A stretch of DNA of 12,645 nucleotides from an uncultured Eubacterium sp. Lineage in GTDB: Bacteria > Bacillota > Clostridia > Lachnospirales > Lachnospiraceae. The stretch covers positions 1 through 12,645 of the forward strand of contig CABRZK010000043.1 of the NCBI GenBank assembly GCA_902475415.1, given 5' to 3'. Position 1 is the first letter of the stretch. Each line of letters starts with the position of its first letter. Below, one piece after another: positions 1 through 7,549 of the stretch. The position numbers and the translations under genes were made by a program. The notes under the pieces are model-generated. The model saw only the letters and a program-made list of their open reading frames with translations, had not been told where the DNA came from and made no database searches.

Positions 1-144
1 ATAACTTGTCAGAAATTCGAAACAGGTTGCTCCTGTATCAGCCATTTCCTCGAAAGCATCATCCAGTGTCATTGTTTTTCCAAGAAGGTTATGATAGCTG
101 TATAAGCAGATACCTCTTCTCGGAGTTCCTTTCTCAATACTCAT
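1..144 (-). CDS. Sugar phosphate isomerase/epimerase-like TIM-barrel protein, N-terminal fragment
   Basis: This is the first 48 codons of a gene that runs off the left edge of the window with no stop codon. The protein begins MSIEKGTPRRGICLYSYHNL and goes on to a helix and the strand TCFEFLTSY. This opening (a strand with 'GICLYSYH', then a helix, then 'G.T.FEFL') matches the first beta-alpha unit of AP-endonuclease-2-type xylose isomerase-like TIM barrels, and resembles the DgpC-like protein just upstream ('GVSLYSLS...GIELV'). The start is supported by an AAGGAGG sequence about 10 bases before the ATG. It lies 51 bases after the dgpC-like stop with no terminator visible, so it is probably the next cistron of the same operon. 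It could be a paralogous lyase subunit or an isomerase acting on the released sugar; the metal ligands lie outside the window. Confidence 0.7.
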   Translation of the reverse strand, partial: MSIEKGTPRRGICLYSYHNLLGKTMTLDDAFEEMADTGATCFEFLTSY

Positions 145-195
145 GATTATATGTCCTCCTTTTTATATAAATTTGCTTCTTTCAACGATCAGTTC

Positions 196-1167
196 TTATG
201 CTTCCTGCTCCAGCATATGATTTACCATTGCCACAAAATGTCCCAGCTGTTCCACGCAGCTGACATCAGAGTAAAAATGATGTCCTTCAAATTCACTGGC
301 AATGTAACCTTTGTACCCATTTTCTACCAGTGCATGAATCAGTGCCTCATACGGAATGCATGGATCATGTTCATCGTTATCCAGATAATAGAATTTGCCA
401 TGAATGTAAAAAATGCAGTCCATGACATCTTTTAACTGCTCCACTTTTGCCGGATGATTGAATTTACCAAACATTTCCTCCGCATAATGTTTCTCGATCT
501 CTGTATAATCGCCGTTGTTGATTCTGTCCATATCTCCGCCGGCAGCATGAATTTTCACGATCTCATCCAGTTTCTCCGGACGACAGCCAAATTCAACGGC
601 CTGACGCAGATAAAGTTCATGGGGCATTTCCTGGAAAATGGAGAAATCCGGTACAAAACCGAGATATCCTTTTCCTTCGCCTTTCATAATCTCAAAATAC
701 TCTTTCCATACCGGTACATCCGGATGATGCGGCCAGTGCATTTCGATGGTCAGTTTCATATCCAGTTCTTTGCAGTACGGGATCATTTTACGGAAAATCT
801 TCGGTGAAATAGCATGCTGGGTACGAACCATTGGAAATCCTGCCTTTTTGGCATAAACGAGATCATTTAATGTACACTGGATAATTTCTTCCTCATTCAT
901 ATCACGGTCACTTCTTGTGCCCATATCGATATAAGCGGACCAGCATACCGGTTCCAGCTCGTATTTTTCCAGCAGTCCACGCAGATTATATAACCATTCA
1001 TCGGATGGGAATGGATAATCCGGAACCATCTGTGCCGCAACCAGTTCGATTCCTTTATATCCCATATCATGTACTGCCTTCAGACAGCCTTCCAGATCCA
1101 GTGTTCCGTGAATGAATTCCGTGGACAGGCTATACAGGGATACACCTATTTTAATATCTGTATTCAT
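196..1167 (-). CDS. dgpC: C-glycoside deglycosidase alpha subunit-like protein (DgpC/CarC type, TIM barrel)
   Basis: A 323-residue protein of the AP-endonuclease-2/xylose isomerase-like TIM-barrel superfamily. Strand-end acidic and histidine residues fit a divalent metal site: E142 in 'LTIEMHWPHHP', D174 in 'VPDFSIF', H256 in 'YIHGKFYY' and E292 or E294 in 'ASEFEG'. The His-rich MHWPHHP segment (H144, H147, H148) and 'QMVPDYPFPSDEW' near residues 46-58 recall the catalytic alpha subunits DgpC and CarC, which cleave C-C bonds in 3-oxo-C-glycosides by metal-assisted elimination. The gene directly follows a dgpB-like gene, the known obligate partner, which is the strongest support. A GGAG ribosome binding site precedes the ATG. 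The residue assignments rest on my memory of the family, not on an alignment. An ordinary sugar isomerase/epimerase is the main alternative, and the natural substrate cannot be read from the sequence. Confidence 0.75.
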   Translation of the reverse strand: MNTDIKIGVSLYSLSTEFIHGTLDLEGCLKAVHDMGYKGIELVAAQMVPDYPFPSDEWLYNLRGLLEKYELEPVCWSAYIDMGTRSDRDMNEEEIIQCTLNDLVYAKKAGFPMVRTQHAISPKIFRKMIPYCKELDMKLTIEMHWPHHPDVPVWKEYFEIMKGEGKGYLGFVPDFSIFQEMPHELYLRQAVEFGCRPEKLDEIVKIHAAGGDMDRINNGDYTEIEKHYAEEMFGKFNHPAKVEQLKDVMDCIFYIHGKFYYLDNDEHDPCIPYEALIHALVENGYKGYIASEFEGHHFYSDVSCVEQLGHFVAMVNHMLEQEA

Positions 1168-1204
1168 ATCGTTACTCTCCTATCTTTACTCTAAATCTTC
1201 CTGG

Positions 1205-1248
1205 GAATTTCTGTCTCCATACATTATCTGTATATTGGGCAGAAATTC
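1205..1248 (-). other. Intergenic hairpin between dgpB- and dgpC-like genes
   Basis: A perfect 9-bp inverted repeat (GAATTTCTG at 1205-1213, CAGAAATTC at 1240-1248) encloses a second, nested 5-bp repeat (ATACA at 1219-1223, TGTAT at 1229-1233). It sits in the 104-base gap between the two subunit genes. No U-tract follows on the minus strand, so it does not look like a terminator. It may be an RNA processing or stability element that sets the ratio of the two proteins. That function is inference. Confidence 0.4.
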
Positions 1249-1271
1249 TTTCGAAATGTCACATATCTGTA

Positions 1272-1691
1272 TTACTGCTCAGCTGCCAGTGTCTCTGTGC
1301 GGTCACTGATCAGTGTCAGATACTGTCCAAAATATCCGGTATATGGCACTCTGTGTTTCATGTATACACGAAGTGTATGATCTCCCGGTGCAATTCCACC
1401 GATCTGCTGCACCCGGATGGTCGCCGGTTTCATTACATACCAGTACTCATGATTCAGTTCCGGAAGGTCTGAAATTGTAAATTCCTTTCCGTTCAGACTG
1501 AAAGCAATCTTTTCTTTTGCAATCTCCTGTCCGTCTATCTCAAACTTCAGATCTTCGATACAGCTCAGATAACATCCCCGATAGGATGGATAACGAATTT
1601 CAAATGTGTATCCGATTTTTTTGCCTGCTACTATCTCATTTCTGATCGGTTTTTCACAGATCAGAATCTCATTATATGCCACGAAATCCAT
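1272..1691 (-). CDS. dgpB: C-glycoside deglycosidase beta subunit-like protein (DgpB/CarB, DUF6379 type)
   Basis: A small 139-residue, beta-rich protein with no signal peptide or membrane segment. The features 'IEDLKFEIDGQEI', 'FSLNGKEFTISDLPEL', 'YWYVMKPATIRV' and 'GGIAPGDHTLRV' are, as I recall them, those of the C-glycoside deglycosidase beta subunit family. In DgpBC and CarBC the beta subunit packs against the TIM-barrel alpha subunit to form the active complex. An open frame extends 31 codons further upstream, but I place the start at the ATG at 1691 because AAAAGGAG lies just before it (1702-1710) and the upstream stretch overlaps a terminator hairpin. The dgpC-like gene follows 104 bases downstream. 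The family call rests on motif memory plus context. Confidence 0.77.
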   Translation of the reverse strand: MDFVAYNEILICEKPIRNEIVAGKKIGYTFEIRYPSYRGCYLSCIEDLKFEIDGQEIAKEKIAFSLNGKEFTISDLPELNHEYWYVMKPATIRVQQIGGIAPGDHTLRVYMKHRVPYTGYFGQYLTLISDRTETLAAEQ

Positions 1692-1758
1692 GTTTTTTAC
1701 ATCTCCTTTTTTACCAAAAAACGGCGAAAAACCCGTATTTTTACCTGTTTTTGAGTAC

Positions 1759-1790
1759 AAAAAAGACAGGTGCGCACAAAGCACCTGTCT
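1759..1790 (-). terminator. Intrinsic terminator or attenuator inside the operon
   Basis: A perfect 10-bp inverted repeat (AGACAGGTGC at 1764-1773, GCACCTGTCT at 1781-1790) with a 7-base loop is followed on the minus strand by six consecutive Ts. It begins 12 bases after the stop codon of the second oxidoreductase gene and lies 67 bases before the dgpB-like start. The plus-strand side has no T-run, so it acts on minus-strand transcription. No good promoter is visible between it and the dgpB-like gene, so partial read-through is the likeliest way the downstream genes are expressed. Confidence 0.8.
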
Positions 1791-1802
1791 CTTCAGGTTT
1801 AC

Positions 1803-2864
1803 TTATGCCTCAAAATCTACAGATTTTCTTGTCTTTGCGGACAGTCTTGCTGCATCCATAACTTTTAATACACGTTTTACCTCCGGAATCTTAACCAGGA
1901 AATCTTCTTCTCCACGGTATGCTTTGACATAGTTTTCAAAATACATACGGTGAGTTGTCTGAGCGATTTCGATATCTTTGCTCAGGATCAATCCTTCACT
2001 TGGCGGACCGAAAGATCTTGTCGGGCCGGCTGCTGTCATTGTACGGCCATGGCCTGCATTCTGAAGCAGATGTGCGGTATGTACGATTTTTCCTTCCGGA
2101 TGGAAACCGTCCACATAAGCGGATCCTTTATTGCCACCCATGAACCAGTGACGCTCGAACCATTTGTCTTCATCCTTCAGGAAGTAAGTACCAAGTTCTA
2201 CTTCTGCGGTAATACCGTTTTCAAACATCAGTAATACTTTGAAGTAATCATCTACCTGCTCATTGATGACGTTTCTCACATCTGCAAATACGGATGTGAT
2301 CTTGCCCGGGATCATGTAAAGCATTTGATCGATCAGATGTACGCCCCAGTCATACATCATACCGCCGCCCTGTTCCGGGTAAATATGCCAGTCATGCATA
2401 TTTCCGTTATATCCGTACAGACCGGTCTGAACGGTGTAGATGTCACCCAGTTCGTCAGAATCAAATACATTTTTCATTGTACGGTAATCCGGGTCAAATC
2501 TTCTCTGCTGATGTACCGTAAATTTCACACCATTCTCTGCAACGGCTTTCTCCATCTCTTCCAGATCCGGAATGGACAGTGCTACCGGTTTCTCACAGAT
2601 AATGTTTTTCTTTGCGGCTGCTGCCATTTTTACCAGTTTCAGATGCTGGTTATTGTTTGCAGAAATGATAACAACATCGATATCATCTCTTGCCAGAAGA
2701 TCTGCTGCATCCGTGTATTTTGCAACTCCTTCCGGTGCATCGTTCATCTGGTCAGCTTCACGGTCACAGATAGCGATTACATCAATGCCATCAAAATCGG
2801 ATAATAACGTCATATGCTCATGTCCCATAAAACCATATCCGATAATACCAAATCTAAGATTCAT
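1803..2864 (-). CDS. Gfo/Idh/MocA family NAD(P)-dependent sugar oxidoreductase (second of two)
   Basis: A 353-residue cytoplasmic dehydrogenase. The N-terminal Rossmann fold carries the dinucleotide-binding motif G9-Y-G-F-M-G14, and the family's CEKP motif follows at residues 90-93. The C-terminal domain has the catalytic-type 'YDWGVHLID' segment with D172 and H176. An ATG five codons upstream (2879) is in frame, but the strong GGAGG at 2873-2877 overlaps that ATG and sits 8 bases before the ATG at 2864, so 2864 is the better start. The family oxidises or reduces hydroxyls of sugars, inositols and glycosides. Here it could oxidise C3 of a glycoside (the DgpA role) or reduce the keto-sugar after cleavage; the sequence does not settle which. 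It is followed closely by a terminator. Confidence 0.9.
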   Translation of the reverse strand: MNLRFGIIGYGFMGHEHMTLLSDFDGIDVIAICDREADQMNDAPEGVAKYTDAADLLARDDIDVVIISANNNQHLKLVKMAAAAKKNIICEKPVALSIPDLEEMEKAVAENGVKFTVHQQRRFDPDYRTMKNVFDSDELGDIYTVQTGLYGYNGNMHDWHIYPEQGGGMMYDWGVHLIDQMLYMIPGKITSVFADVRNVINEQVDDYFKVLLMFENGITAEVELGTYFLKDEDKWFERHWFMGGNKGSAYVDGFHPEGKIVHTAHLLQNAGHGRTMTAAGPTRSFGPPSEGLILSKDIEIAQTTHRMYFENYVKAYRGEEDFLVKIPEVKRVLKVMDAARLSAKTRKSVDFEA

Positions 2865-2872
2865 ACTCGCTT

Positions 2873-2877
2873 CCTCC
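2873..2877 (-). promoter_or_regulatory. Ribosome binding site deciding the start of the second oxidoreductase
   Basis: GGAGG on the minus strand, 8 bases before the ATG at 2864. It overlaps the upstream in-frame ATG at 2879, which therefore has no ribosome binding site of its own at a usable distance. Confidence 0.75.
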
Positions 2878-2894
2878 ATTTGCTTTTATAATTA

Positions 2895-3815
2895 TTAGAT
2901 AACAAACTGTGTCATGTAACGTTTGCTGAGTTTTAAGCTGTCTAATACTTTTTCCTGACTTCCTTCGAAGAACTTATCTTCGACTTCGATACAGGTGTAT
3001 CCATCGTATCCGATGTCTGTTAAAGCAGATACATATTTGCCCCAGTCCACATCACCGTATCCCGGAAGCTTCGGAGACATGAAATCAAGCGGATAACCCA
3101 TGATTCCAACTTCCTGCAGTTTGTCCGGATATACTTTGATATCTTTGTAATGAACATGGAAGATTTTATCCTTAAACTCATAGATTGGTTTGATGTAATC
3201 GATCATCTGCCATACAAAATGGGAAGGATCGTAGTTGATACCAAAATTATCACTCGGAAGAATCTCAAATACTTTCTTCCAGTTCGCCGGTGTGGTCATC
3301 AGGTTCTGTCCGCCTGGCCACTGATCTGCACCAAAGAGCATCGGGCAGTTCTCGATTGCTACTTTTACACCCTGCTCTTCTGCCAGTTTGATGATTGGAG
3401 GCCATACCTCTTTTACGATTTCAAGATTCTCTTCTACTGTCTTGGACTGGTCACGGCCGATAAAACTTGTAACCATGTTGATACCAAGTTTTGCACTTGC
3501 TTTAATCAGAGTCATCAGATGGTCAACGGCTGCCTGACGTTTCTCCAGATCCGGGTCCAAAGTATTCGGATAATAAGCAAGAGAAGAAATCTCTACGTTC
3601 TTTTCTGCTGCATAATCTAAAATATGTTTTGCATATGCCTCATCTTCCAGCACACGCTCGGCATCGATATGGCTGACACCAGCATAACGACGCTCTGCTT
3701 TTCCCTGTGGCCAGCATGCGACTTCCACACACTCAAAACCAAGGTCGGATGCGATATCCATCATTTCTTCGTAGTTGCTCTGATCTAAAATAGCACTTAC
3801 AAATCCTAATTTCAT
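2895..3815 (-). CDS. Sugar phosphate isomerase/epimerase family protein (AP-endonuclease-2-type TIM barrel)
   Basis: A 306-residue TIM-barrel protein of the xylose isomerase-like superfamily. Candidate metal ligands are in the usual places: E155 in 'VAIENCPM', D196 and H199 in 'NYDPSHF', H222 in 'FHVHYKD' and E277 or E279 in 'CIEVED'. Length and motifs fit a complete enzyme. Proteins of this type isomerise or epimerise ketoses, dehydrate inosose (IolE), or process 3-keto sugars; the exact reaction cannot be assigned. It lies between two Gfo/Idh/MocA oxidoreductases, a pairing common in 3-keto-glycoside and inositol pathways. A GAGGAG lies 8 bases before the ATG. A long hairpin sits just upstream of the gene, suggesting that its mRNA level may be set separately from the gene before it. 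It lacks the MHWPHHP segment of the dgpC-like protein, so it is a separate subfamily. Confidence 0.88.
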   Translation of the reverse strand: MKLGFVSAILDQSNYEEMMDIASDLGFECVEVACWPQGKAERRYAGVSHIDAERVLEDEAYAKHILDYAAEKNVEISSLAYYPNTLDPDLEKRQAAVDHLMTLIKASAKLGINMVTSFIGRDQSKTVEENLEIVKEVWPPIIKLAEEQGVKVAIENCPMLFGADQWPGGQNLMTTPANWKKVFEILPSDNFGINYDPSHFVWQMIDYIKPIYEFKDKIFHVHYKDIKVYPDKLQEVGIMGYPLDFMSPKLPGYGDVDWGKYVSALTDIGYDGYTCIEVEDKFFEGSQEKVLDSLKLSKRYMTQFVI

Positions 3816-3850
3816 TGCATTTTCTCCTCGTATTTTTATTTATGAAAGGG

Positions 3851-3889
3851 AGCCGTGGACATGCCTGGTTTCCCGGCATATCCACAGCT
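3851..3889 (-). other. Long intergenic RNA hairpin with GAAA tetraloop
   Basis: Arms of 15 bases (3851-3865 and 3875-3889) pair throughout in the minus-strand transcript: 13 Watson-Crick pairs and two U-G wobbles. In a plus-strand transcript the two wobble positions would be A-C mismatches, so the structure belongs to the operon mRNA. The 9-base loop can form two more G-C pairs closed by a GAAA tetraloop, leaving one bulged A. Only CCCTTTCAT follows, which is weak as a terminator U-tract, so an mRNA stabiliser, processing site or leaky attenuator is more likely. Confidence 0.65.
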
Positions 3890-3908
3890 GTAACCAATTT
3901 TTCTGATC

Positions 3909-5042
3909 TTACTGATTCAGAAGTACTTCTTTACCTGTACGTGCAGACTCATAGATAGCATCCAGAATCTGTGTTACAACGAATGCCTGCTCCGGTTTTA
4001 CAACTGGCTCTGTATCGTTGATAATGCAGTTTAACCACTGCTCGCACTCGATATCTTTCGGCTCGGATGATCCGTCCTCGAAGAATGCGATTGTTCCACC
4101 CTCGGAAAGTCTCTGCTCAACAAGCTGTCCGTGATAGGTTCCGTTTACAACCAGATCATACTCACGTCCGCTGCTTGCGCCACCGCCGGACATAGCTCCA
4201 ACGATCTCGGCACCAGCTTTTGTACCGCAGAGTGTACAAGCTGCTTCTCTGGAGTCTTTCATGTTGATTGCCCATGCGGACTCAAGGAAGATGGTTGCGC
4301 CGTTCTCAAATTTGATGAATCCGAATGCGGAATCTTCTACTTCGTATGTCTCAGGATCCCATGCACCAAACATGTTGCCCTGTGTAGCGAGCTCGGAATG
4401 TCCGAGTTTTTCAAATACAGAACCCATAACGGATACCGGTTTGTAGTTGTTCATGCACCATAATGTGATGTCTAATGCATGTGTTCCGATATCGATCAGA
4501 GGACCGCCGCCCTGTTTGGATTTATCCGGGAAAACACCCCATGTCGGAACGGCTCTTCTACGGATTGCATGTGCTTTTGCAAAGTAGATATCACCAAATT
4601 CACCAGCTTCGCAAGCTTTGTGTAATGTCTGTGTATCAACACGGAAACGGTTCTGATATCCGATTGTGAATTTCTTGCCGGATTTTTTCCATGCATCCAT
4701 CATTTTCTGAGCGGACTCTGTGTTGTGTGCCATTGGTTTCTCACACATTACATGTTTGCCTGCTGCAAATGCGTCGCATGTGATCGGGCAGTGAGCTACG
4801 TTTGGTGTCAGTACATGTACTACATCGATCTCCGGATCAGCTAATAATTCATGGTAATCCTCGTATACTTTTGCACCTTCTACACCATACTCAGCAGCAG
4901 CTTTCTCTGCTCTGTCAATTAAGATATCACAGAAAGCAACCATATCTGCTTTGTCTGCCTGATTTTTCAGAGCCGGTAAATGTTTCTGATTAGCGATACC
5001 ACCACAACCGATGATACCTACCTGTAATTTTCCGTTTTTCAT
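3909..5042 (-). CDS. Gfo/Idh/MocA family NAD(P)-dependent oxidoreductase (first of two)
   Basis: A 377-residue cytoplasmic dehydrogenase. The Rossmann motif 'GIIGCGGIA' spans residues 9-17, CEKP is at 100-103, and the catalytic-type 'DIGTHALD' segment has D184 and H188. A basic 'RRRAVPTWGVF' stretch near 161-171 precedes 'QGGGPLID', a pattern I associate with glycoside-oxidising members. This makes it my preferred, but unproven, candidate for the DgpA-like step that oxidises the glycoside's sugar before cleavage. The start lies 3 bases after the permease stop, with GGAGG inside the end of the permease gene, so the two are translationally close. Its place directly after the transporter genes fits action on the imported substrate. 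Inositol or other sugar dehydrogenase activity is the alternative. Confidence 0.9.
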   Translation of the reverse strand: MKNGKLQVGIIGCGGIANQKHLPALKNQADKADMVAFCDILIDRAEKAAAEYGVEGAKVYEDYHELLADPEIDVVHVLTPNVAHCPITCDAFAAGKHVMCEKPMAHNTESAQKMMDAWKKSGKKFTIGYQNRFRVDTQTLHKACEAGEFGDIYFAKAHAIRRRAVPTWGVFPDKSKQGGGPLIDIGTHALDITLWCMNNYKPVSVMGSVFEKLGHSELATQGNMFGAWDPETYEVEDSAFGFIKFENGATIFLESAWAINMKDSREAACTLCGTKAGAEIVGAMSGGGASSGREYDLVVNGTYHGQLVEQRLSEGGTIAFFEDGSSEPKDIECEQWLNCIINDTEPVVKPEQAFVVTQILDAIYESARTGKEVLLNQ

Positions 5043-5045
5043 GAT

Positions 5046-6050
5046 TTATTTTCCTCCATTTTCTACAGCTGTCTCCGCTGCGTTCTCTTTCTGATTATGA
5101 GCACCTTCCTGACCTACATAAGCCATTCTCTTGGCAAGCTGACTTGTCAGACAAACCGCTCCAAGCAGTACCAGACCACGAACCAGCTGTGTCACTCCTG
5201 CATCCAGTCCACAGAGAACTAATCCATTCTCCAGCATGATGATGGTCGGAGCACCGAATAATAATTTGTATACTTTGGAACCTTCACCACCCTGTACCGG
5301 GATACCTGCGATGAACAGCGCCATCATAACTTTCATTTCAAAACCGGATCCCATGGTGTTGTTTGTTCCACCAAGTCGAACGACGGTAAAGATACCTGCA
5401 ACTGCTGCCAGAAGACCGGACATTACAAATGCCAGGATTTTTACTCTGTCTACGTTGACACCGGCATATTTCATAGCAACTTCGTTTTCACCAATACCTC
5501 TGACATAATTACCGAATCTGGTAAATTTCCAGATGTAGATGATTACAAGTACGATTGCTACCAGAATAATTCCTTTGACTACCGGTCTGTCCAGTACATA
5601 CAGATTATCCGGCAGATAGTATGCTTTGTTACTCAGAACAAGGTTTACGATTGCACGCCAAGCCATCATCAAAGCCAGGGATGCCATAAAGGAATTTACT
5701 TTTCTCTTTGCATTTACATATCCAAGCAAAAGACCAGATCCGATACCGATCAGGATAGAGATGATGATAAATACCAGAGAGTTTCCGGATGCCTGTGCAC
5801 CCATTAATCCGAAACATCCTGCCAGGGCTACAACTACACCGGTACTGATATCAGTACTACCCATAGCTGCTACAAATAACATTCCGAGACCTGCAAGGAT
5901 CGTTGCTACAGACTGGTTAAAGATGTTTAAAATATTTCTGGAATTCATCAGTGTACCACCGGTAGCAATACTGAAAATTACCAGAATCAGTACAAAAATG
6001 ATAATCGGAAGCCATGTGTTAATATCAAAACGCATTTTTTTAGTTTTCAT
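5046..6050 (-). CDS. Ribose-type sugar ABC transporter permease (second permease)
   Basis: A 334-residue integral membrane protein of the BPD_transp_2 (RbsC-like) family with multiple hydrophobic segments starting near residue 14. 'AMGSTDISTGVVVALAG' corresponds to the family's GGIDLSVG-type segment, and 'TRFGNYVRGIGENEVAMKYAGV' to the cytoplasmic loop that contacts the ATPase. The C-terminus ends in a hydrophilic tail of about 25 residues rich in N, E and G, outside the usual core. Its start overlaps the ATPase stop by one base (TAATG), with GGAGG 10 bases upstream, so the two are translationally coupled. With the other permease (7549-8532) it probably forms a heterodimeric channel. Confidence 0.93.
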   Translation of the reverse strand: MKTKKMRFDINTWLPIIIFVLILVIFSIATGGTLMNSRNILNIFNQSVATILAGLGMLFVAAMGSTDISTGVVVALAGCFGLMGAQASGNSLVFIIISILIGIGSGLLLGYVNAKRKVNSFMASLALMMAWRAIVNLVLSNKAYYLPDNLYVLDRPVVKGIILVAIVLVIIYIWKFTRFGNYVRGIGENEVAMKYAGVNVDRVKILAFVMSGLLAAVAGIFTVVRLGGTNNTMGSGFEMKVMMALFIAGIPVQGGEGSKVYKLLFGAPTIIMLENGLVLCGLDAGVTQLVRGLVLLGAVCLTSQLAKRMAYVGQEGAHNQKENAAETAVENGGK

Positions 6051-7549
6051 TACAGCATTACCTCCATCATTTTTTCTTCTGTGAAATCACAGTTTCTGGA
6101 AAGCATTGCAGCGAATTTATGATCTTTCATAACCATAATCCGGTCAGACATACCCATTGCTTCCTGAAGCTCATCGGAAATCATGATGATTGCCTTTCCT
6201 TCTGCTTTTGCTTTCTTTAATACACTGTAGATATAAGCTTTGACACCGATATCTACACCACGGGTCGGACAGTCAAGGATGATATAATCCAGATCTTTGA
6301 CCAGCCAGCGGCTTAAGTTTACTTTCTGTTTATTACCACCGCTCAGACGACGTACGATGTGATTCAAACCGGAAGATTTGATCTCGAATGCCTGAGAAGC
6401 TTTTTCTGCCAGTGCTCGTGTTTTCTTTGGACTTAAGAATCCCACCGGTCCTGACAATTCCACCAGAGACGGAATGATCAGATTTGCACCGATTCCCGCA
6501 TCCAGCATCAGACCATTTGCATCACGGTCTTTGGAAAGGTATGCACCTTTTGTCTTTACCAGATCATCCGGATGTTTTAATAACGTATCGGATGCTTTGA
6601 CCCGTACGGTTCCATCATGATGTTCCAGACCATAAATAGCACTTCCAAGTTCATGGATACCTGCATCAGAAAGTCCGCAGACACCAAGGATTTCTCCTTT
6701 ATGTACATCAAAGGAAATATGCTCGCATTTTCCTTCAATTGTCAGATCTCTGACTTCCAGTACCACTTCATTCTCATACTGCTCTTTCTGGTCATCACGG
6801 TAATAGTCACCGGATACCTCACGACCGATCATCTGACGTTTCAGTTCATCCATGGTAAACTCTTTGGCATCTTTGCACTCTACAATGGCACCATCTCGAA
6901 GGACTGCGATCTGATCGCAGATTTCTACCATTTCCTCCAGGTCATGGGTAACCATCAGAATGGTTCTTCCCTGGGATTTGAACTGCTCGATAAATTTATA
7001 CAGTACCTGGCGGTTATCCTGGGATAACGCCTGGGAAATTTCATCCAGAACCAGGAAATCCGGATCTGTGATCAGGGCTCTTGCCAGCTCCATGATTTTT
7101 CTCTGCTCGATAGAAAGTGTGCCGGCTGGTACATCCAGCGGAACTTTCGGCAGATGCCATTTTTCAAACACTGCCTCAGCATCTCTGTTCATAGCTGCCA
7201 GATCTACTGCAGGCCCTTTTTTATATTTATCCATCTTGCCAAGGAACATATTTACGATTCCCGGCAGATTTCCTACTACTCCAAGTTCCTGTACGACCAT
7301 GGCAATGCCATGTGCTGCCGCATCACTCGGAGAGTGTGGATCATATTCTTCACCATTTTTATAAAATTTACCTGAATCCTTACTCTGCATTCCACATACC
7401 ATGGAAGCCAGTGTGGATTTTCCGGATCCGTTCTCACCTGCAAGACCAAGGAGAACACCTTTTTCCAGAACCAGGTTGATATCTTTGTTTGCTAAGGTCG
7501 GTCCAAAGCTTTTGCTGACACCTTCGATTCGTAACATCTCTTCTGCCAT
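6050..7549 (-). CDS. Sugar ABC transporter double-domain ATP-binding protein (RbsA/MglA-like)
   Basis: A 499-residue protein with two nucleotide-binding domains, the usual length for RbsA-type ATPases. Domain 1 has an intact Walker A (GENGSGKST, 38-46), a signature region 'LSIEQ' (145-149), Walker B ending D169-E170 and a switch histidine H202. The usual 'DEPTAAL' after Walker B is 'DEISQAL' here. Domain 2 has a degenerate Walker A ('GLSDAGIHE', 292-300) without the GK pair. It has a good 'LSGGNKQ' signature (402-408) and a Walker B reading 'IILDCPTRGVDIG', where the expected catalytic Glu is Cys427. Partial degeneration of the second site is known in this family, but the Cys is unusual. It is coupled by TAATG overlaps to both permeases and powers import for the operon. 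Confidence 0.95.
   Translation of the reverse strand: MAEEMLRIEGVSKSFGPTLANKDINLVLEKGVLLGLAGENGSGKSTLASMVCGMQSKDSGKFYKNGEEYDPHSPSDAAAHGIAMVVQELGVVGNLPGIVNMFLGKMDKYKKGPAVDLAAMNRDAEAVFEKWHLPKVPLDVPAGTLSIEQRKIMELARALITDPDFLVLDEISQALSQDNRQVLYKFIEQFKSQGRTILMVTHDLEEMVEICDQIAVLRDGAIVECKDAKEFTMDELKRQMIGREVSGDYYRDDQKEQYENEVVLEVRDLTIEGKCEHISFDVHKGEILGVCGLSDAGIHELGSAIYGLEHHDGTVRVKASDTLLKHPDDLVKTKGAYLSKDRDANGLMLDAGIGANLIIPSLVELSGPVGFLSPKKTRALAEKASQAFEIKSSGLNHIVRRLSGGNKQKVNLSRWLVKDLDYIILDCPTRGVDIGVKAYIYSVLKKAKAEGKAIIMISDELQEAMGMSDRIMVMKDHKFAAMLSRNCDFTEEKMMEVML

Noticed and set aside
196..1167. DNA repair endonuclease IV role for the AP-endonuclease-2-type proteins
   Set aside because: The fold is shared, but the ligand pattern and context among sugar dehydrogenases and a sugar importer fit isomerase or lyase function.
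1692..1784. Longer start for the dgpB-like protein (31 extra residues)
   Set aside because: The extension runs back through the terminator hairpin and lacks family similarity, while the ATG at 1691 has a good ribosome binding site.
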